Source: Saksenaea vasiformis B4078 (lineage: Eukaryota; Mucoromycota; Mucoromycetes; Mucorales; Saksenaeaceae). Taken from it: a DNA stretch of 64,000 nucleotides. Positions within the stretch are counted from its first letter, which is position 1. The number at the start of each line of letters is the position of its first letter. Shown here one piece after another: positions 13,859 to 23,332 of the stretch. The position numbers were made by a program, and so were the translations under genes. A model generated the notes under the pieces. It was not told where the DNA came from and made no database searches. It saw nothing but the letters and a program-made list of their open reading frames with translations. The DNA is taken from contig JNDT01002360.1 in NCBI GenBank assembly GCA_000697055.1, positions 124,001 to 188,000 of the forward strand. Direction: 5' to 3'.

Positions 13859-14708
13859 AGTCACTCAGACCAGGCTAGTTTATTTTAAGATCAAATAGAT
13901 TGAAGTTAAAGAGGAGGGAGAGGTTCAAGCAGAGAAAAAAAGAGAAGAAAGAACCAGTTGTAATATACACTTGGTTTATGCTCCATGCGCTTAAATAGTT
14001 TTTTGTTGCTGTTCGTGGGGTCGTGGGAATCTCAAAATTCCCACGGCTGTCATCCAAACCAATCCTGTGCGAACCGTCAACCCTTCCCCCGACAAGATAA
14101 AAGAGCCAGTCGCATGACACATACAACGCAGAATAGGAAGGATGGTGTTTAATGATTGGTTTGCACTACTGTGCATCTCCAGGGATGCACTTTTGTTGTG
14201 AACCCCGCAAATATCCTATTTATTGGTTTTCCTACGCTACTCTAAATTTTTTGGTCTTCAAGTTTCTTACTCCACGGAAAAATCAACTAGATTGCCCATT
14301 CCTCTTAGCACCGAGTTCACGGAAGAAAAGAACTTACTTCACAAAAGGTCATGTGGAGCTAACTGCCAAACAATTTAAAACTGACGCAGAAAATCATACG
14401 AAAAATCCGGAAACTTTGGTTTTCACCGAACATTCCCTATCAAACTGCATTCTTAAGCAATTCTTGTTTAAAAGGGGAAGAAAAAAAATGAAATGAAATG
14501 AAATGACATCGCCAAGGAAATATCGCTCTTTCCCTCTTTTCCCTTCTTCCTTTCAGTAACATCGCAGATTCCACTTTCGCTCGACCGTCCAGACGTTTCG
14601 AAATTTTTGTTATCCTTTTTTTATTATTATTATTCTCCTCAACGGCAACAAAGAAATCGAGAAAAGATACATTGAAACATACGTCCTTTCCCATCTTCCC
14701 AATTGCGT
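13859..14708. other. Intergenic: HPD upstream region and eL33 3' region
   Basis: No gene supported. This is the probable promoter of the dioxygenase (right of 13858, minus strand) followed by the 3' side of the eL33 gene. A tandem GAAAT run lies at about 14490-14505 and an ATT/TAT run at 14620-14635. Confidence 0.5.
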
Positions 14709-15233
14709 TTAGATGTTGGAGGGGTAAAGCATCTAAATAAAATGAATGAGTAACCCTAGATCAAAAAACCCGCATACACATGTCTCAAAAAGCAAAAATG
14801 AAAATCTCGACTTACAATGCGGACGCTGGCACCGAAGGTCTTGGGAGGCAAGTTCTTGCGGAAACGAGCCTTGACGACACCATTGGTACCATGGGTACGA
14901 GCGATGCGGCCCCAGATGACACGGATCTTGGAACCGTTCACTTCACGCTGAGCACGGTAGACGTAAGCAATGCGCTTGCCGAGGTAGAACTGAGCATCCT
15001 TGGTGGTCTGGACACCCTCGACTTGGATGAGCGAAACGTTGGGGTTCTGGTTGCGCTTAGCACGTTCGTATCCCAACACGCGGCCCTTGCTGTACAGACT
15101 GTATAAAAAGAGGAGGAGGTTGTTCAGTAAATTTTCGTAAATCATCCATCCATTATTCCACACGTCTGAAGGGAGTCATCGCCATCTATTTCATCTATCT
15201 AGGATGAGTCGATTCTTACCGTTGATCAGCCAT
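14709..15233 (-). CDS. RPL33: 60S ribosomal protein eL33 (L35a)
   Basis: Component of the cytosolic large ribosomal subunit. Three exons (15233-15220, 15098-14816, 14732-14709) splice in phase to 106 residues, the usual fungal length. Exon 1 is 14 nt and encodes MADQ plus two bases of Arg. Exon 2 gives [59 protein letters not shown] and [18 protein letters not shown]. Exon 3 adds MLYPSNI and TAA. These are signature eL33 blocks, including the conserved MLYPS..I end. Introns are 121 nt (first) and 83 nt. A long first intron behind a tiny first exon is typical of highly expressed ribosomal genes. The gene is divergent from the kinase at 16229. Confidence 0.97.
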
Positions 15234-16228
15234 TGAGTAAGAAAGAAGAAGGAACCTCTATTCCAAGGCCAGCAAGCATAAGGATGTGTTCCGGGCATCT
15301 CTGTCCGGGTCGGAATCTGTCCGGGTTGAATTTCCGCGGCAGGAAGCTGCCTATTTTTTTTTTTTTTTTTACCCTTTTGAGCACGGGTGATGATGATGAT
15401 GATGAATGGGTTGATTCAGCGGGTATACCATAATAAGTAAGTTTGTCGCCAAATTTGAGAAGGGCTTTTTTGGTTCCAGTAAAAAAAAGGTTGTTTGTTC
15501 ACTTGCAAGAATTCCATGAGAAAGATTACCAATTCTTTCAAGAATGCAGGTGTTAAATGGTTTTCCTCCTCGAAAAAGTAATAAGAGTATGCAAGAATGA
15601 CCCTGAACCAACAACAAACGAAATGGCTTTGACCAGCCAGAAGCTTGATGATGATTTGCTTTCACTAATGTTTCACCGTTACAAAAACAAAAGGCACTCG
15701 CTGTGTTTTTTTTAAGCATGTGGCGTCGTACCAGGTAGTCAAAGGTTGCGTGTTTCTGTAACTTCGGAGAAGATCGGAAGCTTTCCTTTTGACAGATACT
15801 CTATTTTCTCCACTTTTATTCAGATCATTGGTGAGATGCATTGCATTGAATCTTTGGCTGAGATTGAGAGATCCAATGGACCAACAAGAATCGCCGATTT
15901 TTGTGTGTGAATCCTATCCAGTCTCCTTTATCAGACCAATGCAAGACCTGTGATTGGACGATAAGAGTCGTATCTACAGTGCTAAGCAGTTTATAGTAAT
16001 GATGGAGATAAGTCGATCACGTTGCATGATTGGATAAATACGGGGTGTTATCGCTGTGCACAGTCTTTATCTCTCTCTCTTTCTCTCTCTCTCACATCTT
16101 ATTTCCCTTTTCCCTTTCTCTTTACTTTTTCATCAAACTTTCTGAGAGTTAAAAAAGAACAAAAAAGAAAATTAAGCATCTCCCTAAAAAAAAAATCCCT
16201 TTTTCTCCTTTACTAATAATTACATCGA
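15234..16228. promoter_or_regulatory. Shared divergent upstream region of RPL33 and the kinase gene
   Basis: 995 bp between two divergently transcribed genes, so it must carry both promoters. It contains a long T tract at about 15353-15370, a GAT/GATGAT microsatellite near 15388-15405, and a pyrimidine-rich CT tract at 16068-16095 about 140 bp before the kinase ATG, a usual position for fungal CT-rich initiation regions. No factor sites were assigned. Confidence 0.45.
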
Positions 16229-17605
16229 ATGCACAACTATTCTCAAAAGAATACTACCAAAGAAACTAATTCCAAATTACAATCCTACTTGCAATTCATC
16301 CGATCTACTCCATCGGAAGAAGAATCCAAACCTTCAACTATCAATACGGATCCACTGGGCTTGTCCTACACAAATCAAGATGGTTTCTATACTGATATCT
16401 TCCGCAAACTTCACTTTCCTCATATCAAATCATCAACTTCGACCAAGGAAGAACCCAAGGATTCCCATGCAACGGTGTCACCCATCTTAACAAGTAATAA
16501 TACCAATGGACGTAGACCATCCCATCTACCTTCTCTTTCTACCACGCCTTCTCCTTCTTCTTCTGCCTCTTCTACGGCTACCTCTCCTATTCTGAACTCA
16601 GCCCTGCCACCTATTGGCATTCCCCATCGGCGAGATGTTCCTCACAATAAATGTCAGTTGACTCGACGGCGTTCTTCCACGATATCTCCTATCAATACCA
16701 AGTCCTGGAATCAAGTCAAATCTCCCGCTGCCTCTTTTCTGGCTAGTTTTGCCTCTCCACCCTCGCAGGAACCTGTGGATGAGGAAGACGGCGATGAGAT
16801 CGACGACTATGTTCTTGATAAAGTCATTGGCTATGGTGGCTTTTCTGTGGTGCGGCAAGGTTACTGCATCTCCGATGGTCGCAAGGTCGCCGTCAAAGTC
16901 ATCAAGAAACAGATGATGGATGACACGGACCATCGCCGGGTGGAACGTGAACTGGATATCTGGAAGTCTTTGGATCATCCGAATATTGTGCGTATCCACA
17001 AAGTGCTTGAGACCGACTACGCTATGTACGTAGTGGGCGATTACTGTGCCCATGGCAATCTGCTGGATTATGTCGCAAAAAAGAAGAAACTAGACGAAAC
17101 AGAAGCACGTGCTCTGTTCTTGGAAATTTGTAAAGGTGTTCTCTATCTTCATGAACATTGTAAAGTCTGCCACAAAGATTTGAAGCTTGAGAACATCCTA
17201 CTGGATGATGATCGCCACGTGAAACTATGTGACTTTGGACTGGCCGTCTACCAAGAACCAGGTGGTCGCAGCAGCTTCTGCAATGAGTTGTCTAAGGAAG
17301 AAACCGCAGGCGGTTCGTTGGCTTATGCTGCTCCCGAACAAATCCAGTCTGAAACGCCTCTCACTTGTCCCAAGACAGACGTTTGGTCCCTTGGTGTCAT
17401 TCTCTATACCCTTGTTACAGGCCATCTGCCTTTTATGGATGAATATGATCTACGGCTACAGCGAAAGATCATAGCAGGTCAATTTGACTTACCCCAAGAA
17501 CTTTCGCCTGACTTGAGGAAACTTCTTGTGCAATGTCTTGAGGTCAGCCCCAAGCAACGATGCTCACTCACTCAAATACTTGAATCCCCCTGGCTCTCTA
17601 TCTAA
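16229..17605 (+). CDS. Ser/Thr protein kinase, CAMK/Snf1-like, non-RD
   Basis: Intronless gene for a 458-residue kinase. Residues 1-190 are Ser/Pro/Thr-rich and probably disordered. The kinase domain spans about 192-458: Gly-rich loop IGYGGFSVV, VAIK-type lysine in KVAVKVIKK, Glu in VERELDIW, catalytic loop VCHKDLKLENILL, magnesium loop LCDFGLAV, an activation segment with SLAYAAPEQI, and the DVWSLGVILYTLVTGHLPF block of subdomains IX-X. The order and the LKLENILL/GVILYTLVTGHLPF wording place it in the CAMK/CAMKL (Snf1/Nim1-like) branch. The catalytic loop reads HKD rather than HRD, so this is a non-RD kinase and activation-loop phosphorylation may not be the switch. No UBA or KA1 domain follows: the protein ends at PWLSI, right after the kinase fold. 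The exact orthologue was not identified. Confidence 0.9.
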   Translation: MHNYSQKNTTKETNSKLQSYLQFIRSTPSEEESKPSTINTDPLGLSYTNQDGFYTDIFRKLHFPHIKSSTSTKEEPKDSHATVSPILTSNNTNGRRPSHLPSLSTTPSPSSSASSTATSPILNSALPPIGIPHRRDVPHNKCQLTRRRSSTISPINTKSWNQVKSPAASFLASFASPPSQEPVDEEDGDEIDDYVLDKVIGYGGFSVVRQGYCISDGRKVAVKVIKKQMMDDTDHRRVERELDIWKSLDHPNIVRIHKVLETDYAMYVVGDYCAHGNLLDYVAKKKKLDETEARALFLEICKGVLYLHEHCKVCHKDLKLENILLDDDRHVKLCDFGLAVYQEPGGRSSFCNELSKEETAGGSLAYAAPEQIQSETPLTCPKTDVWSLGVILYTLVTGHLPFMDEYDLRLQRKIIAGQFDLPQELSPDLRKLLVQCLEVSPKQRCSLTQILESPWLSI

Positions 17606-18738
17606 CCCCTTCTTATCTTCTGCTCTTTTTTTTCCTTTTTTTCCCATGCACATAAAAATGCAACATATCGCTGCGCGAGGATACATAACCTTTCACTTTC
17701 TAAACCTATGTACATAGTTTTTTTTTCTTTCTTTCCTCGCCTATCTAGTGTATACTTTTTCTTTTTAAAAAAATTGCAAATAAAAACTATATAACATATG
17801 GATAAAACAGAGAGATCACAAGTGAGGGAACGATTTGGTGTGGGAGAAAAGCATGTTTCTTTTTTTTCTGACACCGGCTGTTTGTCCAAATTGGAAAAGA
17901 TAAGAAACCCTGGGTAAAAAAACATCGAAACAAACAACATATTTTAAGGCTCCTTCTATGATGAGGAGCCAAAGGAAGAACGTCAACCCTTATCCTTCCT
18001 GCCTCTCACTGAGGTTTGTCATGTAACCATCATTTTTCACACACGTATTTGTACAGCAGTACTTGTTAAGACTTCCGACACGTGTTTTACCATTGTCGGT
18101 TTCTATTTCTCTGCGAAGACGGAGCTTGATTTATATCTTCATGTGCTTGACATGGCTCATGTGTTGTCAATCGTACTCTTTGCACAGACACATCGGATCC
18201 CAGTCTGACGCTTTCAAATGCGGCCTGATCTGACTTGACTTCAGCAAACTTCCACCTTTCCATATTCGTGTGTGTTACCCCAACCGATGCATTCGGGCAA
18301 TGATAGGCGACTTTGCACGGTCAGGCGGTCATTGCAGTGACAATAGGGGGTCTACACATGTATTCCACCATTTCGTATCAGCAGCAGGTAAATAGATCAT
18401 CGATAACATATTCGTTCGGAATGACACTTATCTACCACGACAATCCCTATATAAACCGTCCATTGCTGATAGCATTGGGAACGGTTCTCTCAAACAACAT
18501 GTTTGGGCGGATCAGAGATGATGATGATGATCATTGAGTGATTGTATAATCTCAGCATCCGAGATCTTTGTCCATTCAAATGTTTCTAAAATGCACACCA
18601 TTGTTTTCGTTTGTAAACAAGAACTTGAGCAATTTCGTTGACTTCTGCTGAGATCTCGCAACGGGTTCCTGGGAGGAAATGACACCAGAGAGATCAAGTG
18701 TTGAATAGGTTACATGGTACAGGATTTCGAAGTCTTGG

Positions 18739-18771
<33 letters not shown>

Positions 18772-19854
18772 TTCTGAATTGTTCTCTATTCCAAGGTGAG
18801 CCCGTTGTCCACTTCACGAAGGAAGGCAACGACTGTGTGATTATCTCCGAATTCTCATAACCAAGGAGATTCGTCGCACAAAGTTTAGTACTCCAAGCTT
18901 TAGCTTTTTGTTTTCTTCCTTCAAGAGATTACCGCTATTTATGTTACGTTTGTAAGTCTTTTAACAGGTTTATCTTATCTACCTTTTTTTATTTTTATTT
19001 TGTCTCTAGTTCTGTCAGTGACCCATTACAGTTACATTCCACTTCATTCAAACGCACTATCGTGACTGAACTTCAAAAAACATGGATTCCATCTTTGGAA
19101 GCGATCCGAGAAAAGAGCGGATGAACTAATACATACGGTTTGGTCACTTTAACCGCAACATGTGTCCGTATGGTTGAAGCACCGTCATCAAGCAAAGCTT
19201 CTCCCAGCTTCTTTTTTTTTCTTGTTAGTTGGCTGTCATACATCCGTTTTAAGAGCGTATTTCATGTTCGTGGATCAGCCTTGAATTAGATACCCTGACA
19301 AGCACTGTAAACTTCGTAGTGAATAGCATACCAGAGCTGCTTTCTGCAGCGATACTTCTAGAATCACTTTTAGAGAATGAGAGACATAACCCTCAAAATC
19401 ACCAATCTGCTGGATACTTCATTAATTCCCGTTTAACTTCGTTCTGGCCTGAATAGGGCGGCTACTCACTCTCTCGTAGCGATAGTTTCTTTCATGTGAA
19501 AAAATCTGCATCCGTTTGCATAGCAACAGGCTCGCGATCGTTTTTCTCACGAGACACTGCACAGATACTGCATGTACGCAAGCTCACTGTTTCGATGAAC
19601 GTACATTATTTTTTTTCTCAAATGTACGAGGAAAACCAAAAAAATTGGGAGATGTTAGTAGACATGACATAGCCAAACTTTGTGCGACAAAACTTTCTGG
19701 TTATGCGAATATGGGGTTTTTGGTATCCATTTTCGCGGAAAAGGGGGAGTCATTATTTTTTTATGTAGAATGTAATTAGGTATGCTTCGGTGCCTTGTTC
19801 AACTATGTGTTTTTTCCCGTGCAACATGGCGGAGAATGGTGTCAAATATTATTT
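17606..19854. other. Intergenic, no recognised gene, with CT microsatellite
   Basis: 2.2 kb with no supported coding region. The only long simple feature is a (CT)n run at 18739-18773. A GATGATGATGATGA run occurs near 18518-18532. Short open frames here lack recognisable domains. Confidence 0.5.
18739..18773. repeat. CT dinucleotide microsatellite
   Basis: About 35 bases of nearly pure CT with one CCC interruption near the start, in a gene-free stretch. Confidence 0.9.
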
Positions 19855-20877
19855 TTATGAGTCGTTCACCAGGGGATCATAGCCGTCTATAAAAAGAAGG
19901 TTAGTTTTTTTTTTTTTGGTCCGAACTTTCCGGCCGGATACTTGCATGCACAAATGCCTTCCATGTAACACGCTAGGACAATCCCTGCTGCTACCTGCGA
20001 GACAGGATGGGTAAACCTTGTGAAAAACGCCAACATGTAAAAAATCTGCCAATGATGTAAATGGAGGCTGATAGCAGATGTATAGGGATTATGAGGTGCA
20101 TCGGATCCGGAAGCTTCGGGTTGCTCATTGGGCTTTTCTTCCCCCGCTTGTTCAACATCTTTCTTCTTTGGGGAGCGGAGCGTATGGATCTTTGTGCGGA
20201 TCCAGTTCTGATTGACTTCCTTGATTAGCGCCATCGCAGAAAGGAAAAGAGCGATGGGGATGATGAGAGCACACACATAGTATGCTACAAAATCGTACGG
20301 GAGTTCCACTGCCAAATAAATATGAAAAGCAGCAAAAGCCAAAATGATACTAAAGAGTGTGTGTAAATGAATGGAGGAAAAGGTAGGTAATATATCTCAC
20401 TTACGCGATAGCGGTTAGGAAGACGATCCACATGCCCATTGGCCAGTTTTTAATATTTGGCAAAGATGTCTTTGTAAAGGGCAATTCAGCAATGAGTGCA
20501 TAGCCGAATAAAGCAGGATAAAAGGCAATGACAGTAATCCAACTAACAGAAACCGTTTAAGCCACATACACAAGCGAAAGGGGAAGGATCTCTTTTTTTT
20601 CCTTTTACCTGTAACAGACCGAGTAGTTTCCAAAGACAAATAGAATAGTGCCATAAGATAAGCCTTGCATCAGATCACTCCAGTGGCGTGCAAATGTCTT
20701 TGAATTTGTTTCCCAGTTAAAACGATGGGCCACATGCCAATAGATCGGATAGGGCACAATCAAAAAGGACAACATGAAGTAAAGATAAACAATTGGATTA
20801 AATGAAAACAACGAAGTTTCACTTGCAAACTTTGGATCAGTAAACCCAAGTACTGTTCCCGAAGCTGTACTATCCAT
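19855..20877 (-). CDS. Multi-pass membrane protein of unknown function
   Basis: Four exons (20877-20609, 20542-20405, 20349-19952, 19886-19855) splice in phase to 278 residues. Several hydrophobic segments are visible: PIVYLYFMLSFLIVPYPIYW, LSYGTILFVFGNYSV, WITVIAFYPALFGYALI, MGMWIVFLTAIAIILAFAAF and YVCALIIPIALFLSAMALI. A charged loop follows (SPKKKDVEQAGEEKPNEQ), then a motif-rich C-terminal part, LHLHHWQIFYMLAFFTRFTH, then AAGIVLACYMEGIYGYDPLV. The paired His-His before a membrane helix and the closing GYD could bind a metal or cofactor, but this is speculation. The family was not recognised. Intron 3 uses a weak-looking donor (GTGCAT), chosen because it restores the frame into GYDPLVNDS. 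The gene structure is well supported by phase; the function is unknown. Confidence 0.72.
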
Positions 20878-21732
20878 ATCGTTGGAAAAAAGGTATGAAG
20901 AAAAGAAAAAGGAGTAAAGAAAAAAAGGGAAGAATCGGCGGCGCACAAATTAAAAAAAAAAATAGAAAGGTCGTTCGTCTAATGCAAACCAAAATAACAC
21001 CGACAACACACACACATCATGAAAAGGAATACAACACACAACAACTCTTTAAACGGTAAAGACTGAGTCAGTCCATTTTCCAATGCAGATCATATGTCGA
21101 CCTGAAATGAAGTAAAAGAAAAAACCATATCAAAGAAGTCCATGACAATGGTCAGCGGAGTTGTATATCGGACCTAACGAAGCAAAACGATCAAAAAGGT
21201 TCGAACAAACCTTGTTCCAGCCCACAACTCTTTTCTAACTATCGTCAGTCTAAAACTATCGAACTTCCGAAGCAGAAAAAGGTTACACAGTAACAGTACA
21301 TGATCCATCTCCAGGTTGTTGTTGTTGTTGTTAACTTGTTCCCAGATCATGCGCATACAGTTTGATTCGTCTATTTACTGCAGAAAATGTTCACATTGCC
21401 TGCCACAATCAAGGCACAACTTTTTTTTTTCCTCTTTGCTCCTGGGAAATATGCCGCTCAAACATGACCCCACTCCTCCTCTCACCTAGGATGGATCGGC
21501 ACTTACCGTCGTGACGATCAATAACGGTTCCCCGTTCATGCTGTACTAGCCTTAAGTTGTCTGATCACAACTTGTTCATCATGGGCCATGGACGCCATCC
21601 ACTTGTTCATCATCATGGCTTCATTGCAAACTGTGTGAACTCAAAGTGCACGAACATATCAATTTTTTAATATGATTGATAATGAGCTATCCTTTTTTTT
21701 TTCTCTTTTTTCTTTTTTCTTGTGTGTTTGGT
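20878..21732. other. Intergenic between membrane-protein gene and PDI gene
   Basis: No gene supported. It serves as the upstream region of the membrane-protein gene and as the 3' flank of the PDI gene, both on the minus strand. A GTT repeat lies at about 21316-21334 and a T-rich tract just left of the PDI stop. Confidence 0.5.
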
Positions 21733-23332
21733 TTACAGTTCATCCTTAACAGGCTTGGCATTCTTGTTAAATGCGCTAAGGATGTTGAGACGCATGGTGA
21801 AGTCATCAAGTTTGGCTGGGGTCACGTCATTGGATTTGGTAATCTTGTTCAAACGAGCGCGTTCTGTATCAAGGAAGCCATCGCCCTTGGCAATCACCTT
21901 AGCCATCACCACCACATAATAGTTGGCATAGCGTGTGTTGATTTCCTTGCTAACAGCCAAAGCCTTCTCGCGAATGCTTTCACGATCAGCAGCGGGTGCA
22001 GAAGCAAATTCAACAGCAAGTGTATCCAATTTGCTGATGCGTCCGGCCTGTCATCATAAATAGAATTGGTACGCGTAGCTTTCTATCGAATACAATTTCT
22101 TACCTCAGAGTCAAGGCCACCGCCTTCAACACGACGGGTGCCGCACTGCTTGTTCAAAAACTCAATGAAACCTGCCTCGGAACGAGGGCCTTCGTAAGGA
22201 ATAGCCTCGTCTTCACCAGCGGGGAAGAACTTGATAGTAGGGAAACCAGTAATATCGTATTCGTTACCAATGTCCTTGTGAAGGTCTGCATCAATCTTGG
22301 CCACCTCACACTAAATCTCAAAAATTAAGTACACATTTTTGTTACACCGTGACATTCATTGACTTACGTTAGGCTCGTTGGCAAAAGCACTGGCGACCTT
22401 TTCATAAATAGGAGCTAATTTCCAATTCATTTCAGTCTATCACGTAAAGGAAACAAAAAAAAAAGTATGCCAGCTTTTTTTTTTGTACTTACCGAGGTTC
22501 TTGCAGTGACCACACCACGAAGCATAGAATTCAACAAGGACGCCTTTCTTCTTGTTCAATGCAATATCATGGAAGTTCTTGGAAGTCAACACGGTGACAT
22601 CGGATTTCTGGGCCTTGATATGGGGACGGACACCTAGCAATAAAGTTTAAGACGTGTGTGTTCCTTCCTTCCTTATCCATTTCTATAGCGCGTACCTGAT
22701 TTGCTGCGCACAAAGTCAGCCAACGAAGTCAAATCACGACCACTGCTGTAGTTGTCAATGGTTTCAGCGGTGTAACCCTTAGGGAACCATTTGATGGTAG
22801 GGAAACCCTTGACGTCAAAGCGCTTTCCTAGATCACGGTGCTCATCGGCATCCACCTTGGCAATAATGACTTCGTCGCGGGCATGGGCGAATGCCGCACC
22901 AAGTTCTTCATAGGTAGGTGCGAGCTTTTTGCAGTGACCACACCAGGGAGCATAAAACTCAATCAATGCTGGCTTGGAGCCATCCATGACCGAGTCAAAG
23001 TTGGCTTCTGTCAGCACAAGAACGTTGCCGTCATAGCTGGGGAGAGACGCGCTCTTTGGGCTTGTCTTGGTACGCAAAAACTGAATCACATCTTGAAGCG
23101 TGTTGAATTCCTTAAGCTGAGCGAATGCATTGTTCACATGGCCTGCCATTTTTTCGGGAGACTTGAGCTCTTCGAAAGCATTTTGGAAATGAAGCTGAAC
23201 AGTTCGAGCATCTAAGGTCTTGGCGTTATCGACCAGGTTTGTAGCGATATTACCGCCTTGGTAGTAGTCATAACCAAGAAGAGCGGCGTTTACAGCCAAT
23301 AACAAGAGGAATAGGTTACGGAAAAAAGCCAT
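21733..23332 (-). CDS. ER protein disulfide isomerase with two thioredoxin domains and KDEL
   Basis: Five exons (23332-22696, 22633-22493, 22414-22368, 22310-22104, 22047-21733) encode 448 residues. The product forms and rearranges disulfides in the ER lumen. An N-terminal signal or anchor (FFRNLFLLLLAVNAALLGYD) is followed by a helical stretch (residues 25-95). The first thioredoxin domain carries FYAPWCGHCKKLAPTYEEL (Cys at about 131 and 134). The second carries FYASWCGHCKNLAPIYEK. Both have the cis-Pro FPTIK block. The C-terminal 105 residues are helical (ERp29/P5-type D domain) and end in VKDEL, the ER retrieval signal. The pattern (two a-type domains plus D domain) fits the Erp38/P5 class rather than canonical four-domain PDI. 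The roughly 75-residue insert between signal and first thioredoxin domain is longer than I expect for that class. Confidence 0.93.

Noticed and set aside
21733..22059. Plus-strand frames antisense to the PDI gene
   Set aside because: Shadow frames of the KDEL-containing exon; the minus strand carries clear domain motifs.
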